64,000 bases of DNA, taken from the NCBI RefSeq assembly GCF_900115665.1, contig NZ_FOXH01000005.1, positions 291,897 through 355,896 on the forward strand. Reading direction: 5' to 3'. Below the pieces are notes generated by a model. That model saw only the letters and a list, made by a program, of their open reading frames with translations. It did not search any database and was not told the DNA's origin. Source of the DNA: Pseudarcicella hirudinis (GTDB lineage Bacteria > Bacteroidota > Bacteroidia > Cytophagales > Spirosomataceae). Position 1 is the first letter of the stretch, and each line of letters opens with the position of its first letter. Both the position numbers and the translations under genes were made by a program. Below are positions 1 to 8,461 of this stretch, one piece after another.

Positions 1-1
1 T

Positions 2-634
2 CAGCCCAAAATTGATTCTATTTTTAACTATGATGCCGAAGCCGGGATTATGCATAAAATCGGCGATCCTGAGGGATATAATGCCCAGATTACCGGAAAT
101 AGTGTAGTTTATGCCTGGCAAAATGACTATCTGCAAAAAAACTTGGTTGAAAGTACTTTTCAGGCAATTATTCTGATTTGTCTGATTATGGCATTGTTAT
201 TCAGAAGCTGGAAAATGGTACTCATTTCTACGTTGCCAAGTCTGATTCCGCTCATTATTACAGCAGGATTGATGGGTTTTTTTGGCATTGCTTTAAAACC
301 AACCACGATCCTGATTTTTTCCATTGCCTTTGGTATTTCATCAGACGGAACCATCTATTTCCTTACCAGATACAAGGATGAATTACTTTCGAAAAACAGG
401 ACAATCGCACAGGCCGTTACCGAAACCATTCTCAATACCGGGGTATCCATGTTTTATACTGTAGTAATTCTGTTCTCAGGTTTTTTTATTTTTACCGCTT
501 CAACTTTCAAGGGAACCCAGGCATTAGGAATTCTTATTTCAGTAACATTGCTGATGGCCATGATTTGTAATTTAATCCTTTTACCAGCCTTTCTCATGAC
601 TATCAATAAATCTGATTCACGAAAAAAACATTAA
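2..634 (+). CDS. RND/MMPL-family exporter, C-terminal part (5' end outside window)
   Basis: The frame is open to the left edge, so only the last 210 or so residues of a larger protein are present. They contain about five hydrophobic segments and the line GISSDGTIYFLTRYKDEL, which matches the MMPL/RND signature at the loop after a transmembrane helix (usually G-x-x-x-D-Y-x-x-F-L-x-R). Known members are inner-membrane, proton-driven exporters of lipids or hydrophobic compounds; the substrate here cannot be told. A stem-loop terminator follows directly, so this is the last gene of its transcript. Confidence 0.8.
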   Translation, partial: QPKIDSIFNYDAEAGIMHKIGDPEGYNAQITGNSVVYAWQNDYLQKNLVESTFQAIILICLIMALLFRSWKMVLISTLPSLIPLIITAGLMGFFGIALKPTTILIFSIAFGISSDGTIYFLTRYKDELLSKNRTIAQAVTETILNTGVSMFYTVVILFSGFFIFTASTFKGTQALGILISVTLLMAMICNLILLPAFLMTINKSDSRKKH

Positions 635-654
635 GAATCAATCATTTACGAAAA

Positions 655-690
655 CCCTGTCAGGTTCGTTTGTCTGACAGGGCTCTTTTT
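655..690 (+). terminator. Rho-independent terminator after RND gene
   Basis: Arms CCCTGTCAG and CTGACAGGG are followed by CTCTTTTTG, about 20 bp after the stop codon of the RND exporter. Confidence 0.8.
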
Positions 691-717
691 GCGAAATTTA
701 TCAAAAAAAACCTCATC

Positions 718-743
718 TTGCTTTTGTACTTTTCGTACCTTTG
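718..743 (+). promoter_or_regulatory. Candidate Bacteroidota promoter of the MFS gene
   Basis: TACCTTTG (736-743) fits the phylum's -7 box TAnnTTTG. A TTG lies at 718-720, a slightly short 15-bp spacing. The box ends three bases before the ATG at 747, so the transcript would be leaderless or nearly so, unless translation starts elsewhere. Confidence 0.45.
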
Positions 744-746
744 CGA

Positions 747-1931
747 ATGGAACGACAATCTTCTATTTATACGCTTCAGTTTTGGCTGCTTTGTCTTAGT
801 AACTTTCTCTTTTCGGCCAGTTTTCAAATGATGATTCCTGAACTGCCAGATTACCTGAGTAGTATGGGAGGAAAAGCTTATATCGGCTATATTATTGCAC
901 TTTTCACGTTGACTGCCGGAATTTCAAGGCCTTTTTCAGGAAAACTTTCCGACACAGTAGGCCGGGTTCCGATTATGGCCTTCGGCTCAATTGTTTGTTT
1001 TATATGCGGAGGTATTTACCCCCTAATCCATTCTGTGGCAGGTTTTTTATTTCTGCGTTTTGTACATGGCATGTCAACCGGAACGAAACCTACGGCTACA
1101 GCAGCATACGTAGCTGATATTATTCCGGAAAGCCGGAGAGGGGAAGCACAGGGAATGTTAGGTATTTTTACCGCTACCGGAATGTCATTAGGCCCAACAA
1201 TCGGAAGTTATCTGGCAGATATTTTCTCATTGAATACCATGTTCTATGTATCGTCAGGAATGGCCTTGTTCTCGATCATAATCCTGTTGAACATGAAGGA
1301 AACCTTACCTAAAGCACAGAAACAGGCATTTAGCCTGAAGCTTTTTAAAATAGGCTGGAAAGATGTTTTTGAACCACGGGTATTTCCAACGTTCTTTGTC
1401 ATGTTACTCGTATCGTTCTCATCCGGTGTAATTCTGACGCTGATTCCTGATCAGACAAAAATGCTGGGACTGACCAATAAAGGAATTTTCTTTACGCTCT
1501 ATACCATTGCTTCCCTTGCTGTGAGACTATTTTTCTCTAAAAGTTCTGATCGTTTCGGAAGGGTGCCGGTCTTAATTATTTCGATTGTATTTTTAATCGC
1601 TTCCATGTTATTACTTGCCTGGACACAATCTTTCTGGGTTTTCATTACCTCTTCAATCCTTTTTGGTTTCTCATGGGGCTTCAATACACCAACGCTTACA
1701 GCCTGGACGATTGATCTTTCTGATGAACGCTACAGAGGAAGAGCGATGGCTACCATGTACATTGCTTTAGAGGCCGGAATCGGACTTGGTGCTTATTTCT
1801 CAGGGATGATTTACCAGGGAAATCCTGATAAAATTTCACTTCCGTATTTTATCTCAGCAGTACTGGCACTTATTTCTTTTGTATATTTGATTTATGTTAA
1901 CAAGAAGTCGAAGACACTTGCAGAAAATTAG
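747..1931 (+). CDS. MFS transporter (TetA/drug:H+ antiporter-like)
   Basis: This 394-residue protein has about 12 hydrophobic segments and MFS loop motifs: RPFSGKLSDTVGRVP between helices 2 and 3 (motif A, G-x-L-x-D-x-x-G-R) and a second copy, RLFFSKSSDRFGRVPV, at the start of the C-terminal half. The usual role is proton-coupled efflux or uptake of small molecules in the inner membrane; the substrate is unknown. The ATG at 747 is preferred over an upstream in-frame TTG at 741 because the protein then begins with MERQSSIYTLQF, like family members. A 60-codon gene follows after 15 bp and may be co-transcribed. Confidence 0.88.
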   Translation: MERQSSIYTLQFWLLCLSNFLFSASFQMMIPELPDYLSSMGGKAYIGYIIALFTLTAGISRPFSGKLSDTVGRVPIMAFGSIVCFICGGIYPLIHSVAGFLFLRFVHGMSTGTKPTATAAYVADIIPESRRGEAQGMLGIFTATGMSLGPTIGSYLADIFSLNTMFYVSSGMALFSIIILLNMKETLPKAQKQAFSLKLFKIGWKDVFEPRVFPTFFVMLLVSFSSGVILTLIPDQTKMLGLTNKGIFFTLYTIASLAVRLFFSKSSDRFGRVPVLIISIVFLIASMLLLAWTQSFWVFITSSILFGFSWGFNTPTLTAWTIDLSDERYRGRAMATMYIALEAGIGLGAYFSGMIYQGNPDKISLPYFISAVLALISFVYLIYVNKKSKTLAEN

Positions 1932-1946
1932 TAAACTCATTCAGGG

Positions 1947-2129
1947 ATGATTTTTGAAACGTATTTAGAACAGAAAAACATAAATGCAGAAACCTTTCTT
2001 TGGGATAACCCTGAGAAATTCAAGGAGTTAAAGACAATTTTCAACCAGATTCATCCCGAAAGTTTTACCATGCAGAAAAAATTTCTGCTCAATAAACTAA
2101 GAAGAAAATACCAGTTGAAAACCTTTTAA
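1947..2129 (+). CDS. Small conserved-looking hypothetical protein (60 aa)
   Basis: The product is short, charged and soluble, with a basic C-terminal end (LLNKLRRKYQLKTF). It begins 15 bp after the MFS gene on the same strand, which suggests translation from the same mRNA. No domain was recognised and there is no signal peptide or membrane helix. The amino-acid pattern looks like a folded helical peptide rather than a random frame, but function is unknown. Confidence 0.6.
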   Translation: MIFETYLEQKNINAETFLWDNPEKFKELKTIFNQIHPESFTMQKKFLLNKLRRKYQLKTF

Positions 2130-2287
2130 AAAGGCTCAGGGGAAAAAAAATACTGGGTTGGTTCGAAAAAAATAAAAATATTCTTATATTTCTGATCACT
2201 TAGTATATGTAAGTTTTCTGAGTTTTTCTTCAGCAAATTTAGATATATTAAACTTCTGTATTTTTCAACAAATAAACCTACAAAAGT

Positions 2288-2695
2288 ATGAGCTTACCAA
2301 TTGGTGAATTAAAAGGGATTTCAACTACAGTGGCTGATAAATTAAAGGAATTAGGTTATCCAACATCTGACCCGTTTCTTGCTAAAGCAGCAACTCCTGC
2401 AGGTAGAAATGAGTTGGCCTCTCAGCTTGGTATTTTCCCGAAAGAAGTTTTAGAATTAGCCAATCGTGCTGATTTGGCCCGCCTGAAAGGTATCGGTTCT
2501 GTCTATTCTGATCTATTGGAAGTAGCAGGTGTAGATACTGTTAAAGAACTGTCAAAAAGGATTCCTGCCAACCTTCATGCGAAGATTCTTTCAGCTAATG
2601 AAAATGACCAGTTAACATCTCGCCCTCCTACCCTTGCAGCAGTTGAGGACTGGGTTGATCAAGCGAAGAACCTCCCTTATATTTTAGAATATTAA
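2288..2695 (+). CDS. DUF4332 helix-hairpin-helix protein
   Basis: The 135-residue protein carries two helix-hairpin-helix-like segments: IGELKGISTTVADKLKELG near the N-terminus and ARLKGIGSVYSDLLEVAGV in the middle, the second with the following VKELSKRIP typical of DUF4332. Such HhH pairs resemble DNA polymerase and nuclease DNA-binding modules, so non-specific DNA binding is the likely activity (inference). It stands alone with its own 158-bp upstream gap and a strong terminator after it. Confidence 0.8.
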   Translation: MSLPIGELKGISTTVADKLKELGYPTSDPFLAKAATPAGRNELASQLGIFPKEVLELANRADLARLKGIGSVYSDLLEVAGVDTVKELSKRIPANLHAKILSANENDQLTSRPPTLAAVEDWVDQAKNLPYILEY

Positions 2696-2720
2696 GAGAA
2701 AACATATTCTTTTTTCAAGA

Positions 2721-2758
2721 AAAAGCAAACTTTCGACAGGGAGTTTGCTTTTTTTTTG
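2721..2758 (+). terminator. Rho-independent terminator after DUF4332 gene
   Basis: AAGCAAACT and AGTTTGCTT form the stem around TTCGACAGGG, followed by a run of nine T. Confidence 0.88.
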
Positions 2759-2846
2759 AACTTTGCCAAGAAATTAATTGTCGATATTTGGATTATTTAG
2801 TGACCATTCCCACCGGCAAATTTATCTTTAAAACCTTGTTACAACC

Positions 2847-4472
2847 ATGAGTAACTCTCGAAAATTTGAAAGCTTGTTCCCTGCGGAATCTCAAATTCCG
2901 GCAGAATTTAACCTCACTCAGCCGATTGAGCAGCGTGAGTATCTAGTTAACGGAGAAATGCGCCAGTGGTCAGGAAAGACCCAGGACGTATGGTCTCCGG
3001 TTTATATCCAGACCGAAAAAGGCCTGGAACAAAAACGCATAGGTTCTTATCCTATCACTGATCCCGCCGATGCGATGGAAGTGCTTTATGCAGCCGTAAA
3101 AGCCTATAACAACGGTCGTGGAGAATGGCCTTCAATGTCAGTGGCAAAACGCATTGAATGTGTGGAGAAATTCACACAAAGGATGATTCAGAAAAGAGAT
3201 GAAGTGGTCAGATTACTGATGTGGGAAATCGGTAAATCACTGGGAGATTCTCAGAAAGAATTCGACAGAACCGTTCAGTATATTTATGACACGATTGATG
3301 CTCTGAAAGACATTGACCGGAACTCTTCAACTTTTACCATTACTGAAGGAATTATCGGGCAGGTTCGCCGCTCGCCACTGGGAGTTGTTCTTTGTATGGG
3401 ACCTTTTAACTATCCCCTCAATGAGACATTCACAACCCTGATTCCTGCCCTTATTATGGGTAATACAGTTTTGTTCAAACCTCCGAAACACGGTTCTTTA
3501 TTACATTATCCTTTGCTTGAAGCATTTAAAGATTCTTTCCCTGCCGGAGTAATTAATACTGTTTATGGTCGTGGAAACTCAGTTATCCCCTGCCTGATGG
3601 AATCCGGGAAAATTGATGTATTAACTTTGATCGGCTCTTCAAAAGTCGCCGATAAATTAAAGAAAATGCACCCGAAAGTAAACCGCTTAAGAGCTATTCT
3701 CGGACTGGATGCTAAAAACGCTGCGATTGTCACAGAAAGTGCTGACATTGAACTTGCTGTGAAAGAATGTATGCTAGGCTCTTTGTCGTTCAACGGTCAG
3801 CGTTGTACAGCCCTGAAAATCATGTTTGTACATAAGTCCGTTGTCGATATTTTCAACAAAAGAATGGCTGAGGAAATTTCAAAACTTCAGTTGGGTATGA
3901 TGTGGGAAAAAGGAGTTAACATTACTCCGCTTCCTGAACCCAACAAGCCTGCTTACCTTAAAGAGCTGATCGAAGATGCAAAGCTTCATGGCGCCAGCGT
4001 AATTAACGAAGGTGGTGGAGAAAGCTACAAATCTTTGGTACAACCGGCTTTGATTTATCCGGTTAACAGTAAAATGAAAATCTGGCATGAAGAACAATTC
4101 GGTCCGGTAGTTCCGGTAGTTCCTTATGAAAGCATCGAAGAACCTATTGATTATCTGATTGAATCATCTCACGGACAGCAGGTTTCTATTTTCGGTACTG
4201 AAGTAAACCAGATTTCCGAATTGATTGATGCTACCGTAAATCAGGTTTCAAGGGTTAATATTAATGCCCAATGCCAACGGGGACCAGATACTTTTCCTTT
4301 CACTGGCCGTAAGGATTCTGCAGAAGGAACGTTGTCAGTAACTGCTGCTTTGCGCTCATTCTCAATCCGCACGGTTGTAGCGACTAAGCAGACACTTGAA
4401 AATAAGGCAATTATTAACCAGATTGTTGAAAATCAGGAATCAAATTTCTTATCTACAAGATTCATTTTGTAA
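2847..4472 (+). CDS. GapN-like NADP-dependent glyceraldehyde-3-phosphate dehydrogenase (ALDH superfamily)
   Basis: A 541-residue aldehyde dehydrogenase. Visible landmarks are the cofactor segment GNTVLFKPPKHGS (about residues 206-216), the Rossmann motif TLIGSSKVADKL (about 260), and the catalytic cysteine in FNGQRCTALK (C320). Family knowledge places such enzymes in irreversible, NADPH-forming oxidation of glyceraldehyde-3-phosphate to 3-phosphoglycerate in the cytoplasm. Oddly, the E-L-G-G segment that normally brings the general-base glutamate reads AILGLDAKN (285-291), so that residue seems to be absent. The assignment to GapN is from overall length and the C-terminal half; another aldehyde substrate is possible. 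The gene is monocistronic with a terminator. Confidence 0.8.
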   Translation: MSNSRKFESLFPAESQIPAEFNLTQPIEQREYLVNGEMRQWSGKTQDVWSPVYIQTEKGLEQKRIGSYPITDPADAMEVLYAAVKAYNNGRGEWPSMSVAKRIECVEKFTQRMIQKRDEVVRLLMWEIGKSLGDSQKEFDRTVQYIYDTIDALKDIDRNSSTFTITEGIIGQVRRSPLGVVLCMGPFNYPLNETFTTLIPALIMGNTVLFKPPKHGSLLHYPLLEAFKDSFPAGVINTVYGRGNSVIPCLMESGKIDVLTLIGSSKVADKLKKMHPKVNRLRAILGLDAKNAAIVTESADIELAVKECMLGSLSFNGQRCTALKIMFVHKSVVDIFNKRMAEEISKLQLGMMWEKGVNITPLPEPNKPAYLKELIEDAKLHGASVINEGGGESYKSLVQPALIYPVNSKMKIWHEEQFGPVVPVVPYESIEEPIDYLIESSHGQQVSIFGTEVNQISELIDATVNQVSRVNINAQCQRGPDTFPFTGRKDSAEGTLSVTAALRSFSIRTVVATKQTLENKAIINQIVENQESNFLSTRFIL

Positions 4473-4494
4473 GAAAAAATACATTTAACGTTTT

Positions 4495-4535
4495 AAGAGG
4501 CTGCTTCAGGGTTTTGAGGTAGCCTCTTTCTTTGC
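4495..4535 (+). terminator. Rho-independent terminator after gapN-like gene
   Basis: AAGAGGCT and AGCCTCTT form the outer stem with extra pairing inside, followed by TCTTTG. Confidence 0.65.
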
Positions 4536-4543
4536 AACCACAT

Positions 4544-4625
4544 TTGCAACCACATAGAAACATAGGGCACATAGGGGGAATGCTTGGTAACCACATGGGA
4601 ACACAGCGCATATAGGGGGAACATT
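4544..4625. repeat. Degenerate copies of the ACCACATAG-AACATAGGGCACATAG repeat
   Basis: Two imperfect units (near 4546-4580 and 4587-4620) of the same family as the 40-bp array at 33275-33541. They fill the gap after the gapN terminator. The rest of the gap up to 4799 shows no gene; it includes TACTTTG near 4728, a weak -7 box for the acetyltransferase. Confidence 0.7.
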
Positions 4626-4799
4626 AAGAATACATAGAATAAAATTTAAAGGATAGTTTGAGGGCGGATCGAATAGGGAAATGGTCAGACTTATGATGAG
4701 GTGATTACCAGATCTGAAGAATCTTTTGTACTTTGTATTTCATTTTACTTCAAACATTTCATTTCTAAAACCTTCATCTTTTAGCTAAATTTTCAAAAT

Positions 4800-5312
4800 A
4801 TGACTGTAATCGAAACTGAAAGGCTGATTCTTTCTCATCTAACTCCTGAATGCGATGCCTTCATCTTTGAGCTGTTAAATAATCCAACCTGGCTGGAATT
4901 TATTGGCGACCGGGGTATAAAGAATCTGGAAGATGCCCGTAATTATATTCTTAACGGGCCGCAACTCAGCTATGAGACAAATGGTTTCGGCTTATACCTT
5001 GTGAAACTGAAAACTGATGAAACGCCTATTGGTCTTTGCGGATTGATTCATCGTGATTATCTGGAATACGTCGATATAGGGTATGCTTTATTACCTGAAT
5101 ATACAGGAAAGGGATATGCTTTTGAGGCGGGCAAAGCCACGCTGGACTATGCAAAAAATGTTCTGAAAATCCATCCGGTTGCAGCCATTACAACGGAGGA
5201 CAATAGCCACTCAATTGCCTTATTAAAAAAACTTGGGCTGAAATTTGACAAAAAGGTTCGTTTTTCTCCTAATGATAATGAAAAGGACGAACTTCTTCTG
5301 TTTATAAATTAG
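4800..5312 (+). CDS. GNAT-family N-acetyltransferase (RimJ/RimL type)
   Basis: The 170-residue protein starts with VIETERLILSHLTPEC, the first strand typical of RimJ/RimL-like GNAT enzymes. It has the acetyl-CoA loop region LLPEYTGKGYAFEAGKATLDYA, which corresponds to motif A (Q/R-x-x-G-x-G/A), and then AAITTEDNSHSIALLKKLGLKF, the usual motif B with N-x-x-S-x-x-L-x-x-K-L-G. Such proteins transfer acetyl groups to N-termini of proteins or to small amines; the acceptor is unknown. It is convergent with the diadenylate cyclase gene and shares a terminator with it. Confidence 0.88.
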   Translation: MTVIETERLILSHLTPECDAFIFELLNNPTWLEFIGDRGIKNLEDARNYILNGPQLSYETNGFGLYLVKLKTDETPIGLCGLIHRDYLEYVDIGYALLPEYTGKGYAFEAGKATLDYAKNVLKIHPVAAITTEDNSHSIALLKKLGLKFDKKVRFSPNDNEKDELLLFIN

Positions 5313-5326
5313 CGATGGTGTATCAT

Positions 5327-5376
5327 AAAACAGCCCGGCATGGAAAATGATTTCCGAACCGGGCTGTTTTAGTTTT
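5327..5376. terminator. Bidirectional terminator between convergent genes
   Basis: AAAACAGCCCGG and CCGGGCTGTTTT form a 12-bp stem with A and T runs on the two sides, so it can serve both the acetyltransferase (+) and diadenylate cyclase (-) transcripts. Confidence 0.88.
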
Positions 5377-5386
5377 ATGCTGTTTT

Positions 5387-6172
5387 CTAATTTTTGACAA
5401 AATACCCTGCCAGTTTTTCTTCAAGATTACCTGCAGACATATTTCTAAAAATACTTCCGTTTTCAACAAATGAAATTTCACCTTTTTCTTCCGAAACTAC
5501 TACAATTGCAGCATCAGTATGTTCGCTCATTCCAATTGCGGCACGATGTCTGAACCCCAAAGCCGGAGAAATTGTGCCATTTTCAGAAATAGGAAGCATG
5601 CACCTCGCCGCAGCAATTCTTCCGTTTTTAATAATGACGGCGCCGTCATGCAACGGGGAGTTTTTCCCAAAAATTGTTTTTAACAAAGGTTTTGTAACAA
5701 CAGCATCCAGATGATCTCCGGAATCTATAAATTTTTTCAGATCATCCTCTTTTTCCACTACAATCAATGCCCCGGTATGCGTTGTTGCCATTGACTTGGT
5801 AGCTTCTACTATCGCCTGTAAAGTGCTTACATTTTCCTTGGAAATCTTAGGTGTGTAGAATCTCTTTAGTAAAGCATTTTCCTGAAAAGAGGTTGATCTG
5901 CCGAGCATAAGCAGAAATCTACGTATTTCCTGTTGAAAAATAATCAGTAAAGCCAGTACCCCAACATTCATAAATTGTCCTAAAATAGCAGACAGCAATT
6001 CCATCCCCAATGCCTTCGCAACCAGGTACACTACATAAATAAGAATATATCCGAAAAATACTTTGTTGGCAATACTTCCCTGTATAAGCTTGTATATCTG
6101 ATAAAGCAGGAATGCTACCAGTAATACATCTAAAACATCAATCCAATCTATTTGAAGGAAACCAATCCGCAT
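5387..6172 (-). CDS. cdaA: Diadenylate cyclase CdaA (c-di-AMP synthase)
   Basis: The enzyme joins two ATP to make cyclic di-AMP, a second messenger for osmotic and cell-wall control in families that carry it. The 261-residue protein has three hydrophobic segments in the first 80 residues, then a DisA_N domain with both catalytic motifs: LHDGAVII (DGA at 176-178) and LGFRHRAAIG (RHR at 208-210). This architecture is that of membrane-bound CdaA, not DisA, which has DNA-binding helices instead. In many Bacteroidota it is the only c-di-AMP cyclase. It lies about 110 bp from the M23 gene on the same strand; no cdaR-like partner is adjacent. Confidence 0.93.
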   Translation of the reverse strand: MRIGFLQIDWIDVLDVLLVAFLLYQIYKLIQGSIANKVFFGYILIYVVYLVAKALGMELLSAILGQFMNVGVLALLIIFQQEIRRFLLMLGRSTSFQENALLKRFYTPKISKENVSTLQAIVEATKSMATTHTGALIVVEKEDDLKKFIDSGDHLDAVVTKPLLKTIFGKNSPLHDGAVIIKNGRIAAARCMLPISENGTISPALGFRHRAAIGMSEHTDAAIVVVSEEKGEISFVENGSIFRNMSAGNLEEKLAGYFVKN

Positions 6173-6280
6173 ATTTTTTTAATTTTCATAAGAGCTGTCC
6201 GGGTACTGTAAAAACTTCAGTAAATATTCACAGCGGCAAAAACTCTTTTTATAAAGTTGAGATATTAATAACAAACTATT

Positions 6281-6973
6281 TTATTCGTAAAACTTTTCGT
6301 CCAGTTTCAGGACAATATTCGCATCAGGACAGATGATTGAAAACTTATCCTTTTCAGAGGGCTTGCAAACACCCCAAAAATCGCCCTTTTTCCCCTGCAT
6401 CTCTGAAATAACCTGAAAATGAAGATGAGGCGGCCAGTTCCCATTCACAGGATAATCCCCGAAAGATGCTATTCTCTGCCCCTTTTCAATAAATTTCCCT
6501 TCAAAAAGTCCATTTAGAGACGCTAAATCAAGATGACCGTAAAGCGTAAAGAAAATTGTATTTTCCAATTCATGCTCAACGATGATGGTTGGGCCATAAT
6601 CTCCAAAATTGTCATTATTCTGAAAACTATGAATCTTACCTGCGAGAGGTGTAAAGACGGGCGTTCCGGCTTTTGCCCAAATATCAACACCTAAATGGAT
6701 TGACCGGGATTCGTCAGAATGTTGGAAATGATCTCTTTTTTGATAAATATAGCGATTTTCCATGTATCCACCAAAGCCACAGACTGCATTTGCCTGTTTA
6801 ATTTTTCCGAAAAGATATGCTTCAAAAACTTTGGTGTCGTTTAAATCGATTGTATGTAAATCAGGATTGCCGGCAGTCAGGTCTAGTTTAAGCACTTTAT
6901 CACTTTGCCAGTTGAAAGGAACAACGGCTGCAAATTCATGCTGATATTTTTTCAGTAAAGTGTTTAACTCCAT
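6281..6973 (-). CDS. M23-family (LytM-like) metallopeptidase domain protein, no signal peptide
   Basis: The 230-residue protein has the zinc ligands of M23 peptidases: H93-x3-D97 in HLGVDIW and H183-x-H185 in PPHLHF, plus YGHL (H147). M23 enzymes cleave glycine-containing peptide cross-links of peptidoglycan outside the cytoplasm. Here the N-terminus (MELNTLLKKYQHEFAAVV) is not a signal peptide and no membrane helix is seen, so either it is cytoplasmic with another role or it is exported unusually. M23 domains without a signal also occur fused to aminoglycoside-phosphotransferase/aminotransferase proteins. The stop of the upstream yciH gene lies 27 bp before its start. Confidence 0.85.
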   Translation of the reverse strand: MELNTLLKKYQHEFAAVVPFNWQSDKVLKLDLTAGNPDLHTIDLNDTKVFEAYLFGKIKQANAVCGFGGYMENRYIYQKRDHFQHSDESRSIHLGVDIWAKAGTPVFTPLAGKIHSFQNNDNFGDYGPTIIVEHELENTIFFTLYGHLDLASLNGLFEGKFIEKGQRIASFGDYPVNGNWPPHLHFQVISEMQGKKGDFWGVCKPSEKDKFSIICPDANIVLKLDEKFYE

Positions 6974-7000
6974 ATGCTCTTTAATTCGGCTGCAAAGGTC

Positions 7001-7345
7001 TTAAGCGCCGCTCTTTTTGGCTTTATATCCAAGTTTAGTAAGAAATTCCAGTGTTTTTTCCCTGAAATCTCCCTGAAGTAAAATCTCCCCGTCTTTTACC
7101 GAACCTCCGCAACCACAATGGTTTTTCAGTTTCTTACCCAATGCATCAAGGTCATCCGTTTTTCCGATAAAACCACTGATTAAGGTAACCTGTTTACCGG
7201 CTCTCGCCTTTTTATCTAACTGAATTTTAAAATTCTGCTTTTCAGGGGCAAGCGTATCTGGCTCCTCAGCCTGGTCATAAGAAAAGTCAAAAGTCGGATC
7301 GGTGGAATAAACAACCCCTACCGGAATTTTCTTGTTTTTGGACAT
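7001..7345 (-). CDS. yciH: eIF1/SUI1-family translation factor (YciH)
   Basis: The 114-residue protein has the SUI1 core: KQVTLISGF, DLDALGKKLKNHCGCGGSVK and EILLQGDFREKTLEFLTKLG, which matches bacterial YciH and archaeal aIF1. Such proteins bind the small ribosomal subunit and affect start-codon fidelity; in bacteria the effect is minor or stress related. The first 40 residues are a polar extension. It sits in a minus-strand run with the lipid kinase upstream (30 bp) and the M23 protein downstream (27 bp). Confidence 0.92.
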   Translation of the reverse strand: MSKNKKIPVGVVYSTDPTFDFSYDQAEEPDTLAPEKQNFKIQLDKKARAGKQVTLISGFIGKTDDLDALGKKLKNHCGCGGSVKDGEILLQGDFREKTLEFLTKLGYKAKKSGA

Positions 7346-7374
7346 TTTATAAAAATTAAAACATTATAATCTGA

Positions 7375-8235
7375 TTAGCAAACTACCTTCAAACACTGTT
7401 GCCTGATCGTTACATCCACCTCATTAACAGACAATTGATGTGGTTCTCCGTCAAAATGAACCAATAAAGGCTCCTCAGATTTCAGTCTGAAAGAAGTTCC
7501 CTTTTCAGTTTCTACATAGCGTGAATTTGGCAAGGTTCCTTTAAAAAGCCTCACCCCGATAATCGGTGCCGCCCCGAAAGGAAAAGGTTTTAAAACCACC
7601 AGGTCGATCAGTCCGTCATCAATTTTCGAATCAGGAGAAATCATCGCATTGTTTCCGTATTGAGCGGCATTTGCAAAAGTGATCGTAAAAGCGGTTTTTG
7701 ACATTTCATGACCTTTATATTCCAGCAGATAAGTCTGTGGCTTATAGGTTCTGAAATATTTCAGCGACATTTTTGCGTAGGTTTTCAGACCACGGGATTT
7801 CTGCTTGGCAAATTCGTTTGCTACATTGGCATCAAAACCAACACCGGCTGTACAGAAAAACGGAATTTCGTTCAAAAAACAGGCATCAATTTTAACGGTC
7901 TTCCCTGATACAGCCAGCTGAATGGCCTTTTCAACTTTCATCGGAATTTTCAGGTGACGTGCCAAACCATTTCCTGAACCAATCGGAATGATTCCAAGAG
8001 CTGTTTCAGAATCAATCAGCTCTCTGGCAATCTCATTCACCGTTCCGTCTCCTCCTACTGCAATAACCTTATCGACTTTCTCTGCCACTGCTCTTTTACT
8101 GATCTCCGCACCATGTCCGGCATATTCAGTGAAAATCAATTTTACATTCTTTTGATTCTCTATCAGCTTTATTATTTTGCTTTTCCGGGCTTCTGTTGTC
8201 GTTCCGGAGGTAGCATTCATTATAAACCAAATCAT
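7375..8235 (-). CDS. YegS/BmrU-type lipid (diacylglycerol) kinase
   Basis: The 286-residue protein has the DAGK catalytic signature VGGDGTVNEIAREL (about residues 61-74) and the following GIIPIGSGNGLARHL, both diagnostic. A second glycine-rich segment, FFCTAGVGFDANVA, lies near the middle, and the C-terminal half ends in the usual beta-sandwich with VHFDGEPH. Members phosphorylate diacylglycerol or related lipids at the membrane with ATP. Whether the substrate here is diacylglycerol or a sphingoid-type lipid is open; a sphingolipid-type synthase is encoded nearby at 9833. The gene heads a run lipid kinase, yciH, M23. Confidence 0.9.
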   Translation of the reverse strand: MIWFIMNATSGTTTEARKSKIIKLIENQKNVKLIFTEYAGHGAEISKRAVAEKVDKVIAVGGDGTVNEIARELIDSETALGIIPIGSGNGLARHLKIPMKVEKAIQLAVSGKTVKIDACFLNEIPFFCTAGVGFDANVANEFAKQKSRGLKTYAKMSLKYFRTYKPQTYLLEYKGHEMSKTAFTITFANAAQYGNNAMISPDSKIDDGLIDLVVLKPFPFGAAPIIGVRLFKGTLPNSRYVETEKGTSFRLKSEEPLLVHFDGEPHQLSVNEVDVTIRQQCLKVVC

Positions 8236-8266
8236 ATCATAAAACAGATGCTTAGCTGAATGTTTT

Positions 8267-8377
8267 TCAACTAAAAAAAATAAACATGAGTATTAACACC
8301 AGAATAAATGAAAGGTACATCAATCCATCCACGATATAATAATCCTTGTATTTTTCAATAAATTCCCTGAATTTCAT
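8267..8377 (-). CDS. Possible 36-aa membrane miniprotein
   Basis: A 36-codon frame begins with a charged stretch (MKFREFIEKYKDYY) and ends in one hydrophobic helix (LSFILVLILMFIFF). AAAGGA stands 5-10 bases before the ATG. It points the same way as the lipid kinase 31 bp downstream. The amphipathic-then-hydrophobic layout is typical of real bacterial miniproteins, but the frame is short enough that chance cannot be excluded. Confidence 0.5.
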   Translation of the reverse strand: MKFREFIEKYKDYYIVDGLMYLSFILVLILMFIFFS

Positions 8378-8461
8378 ATTATCCTTTTATTTTTCTCAAA
8401 AAAACCATCCTTTGCCTTAAAAATAGCGCATTTTAAACTCAAAAATACATAAAATTTAAGC

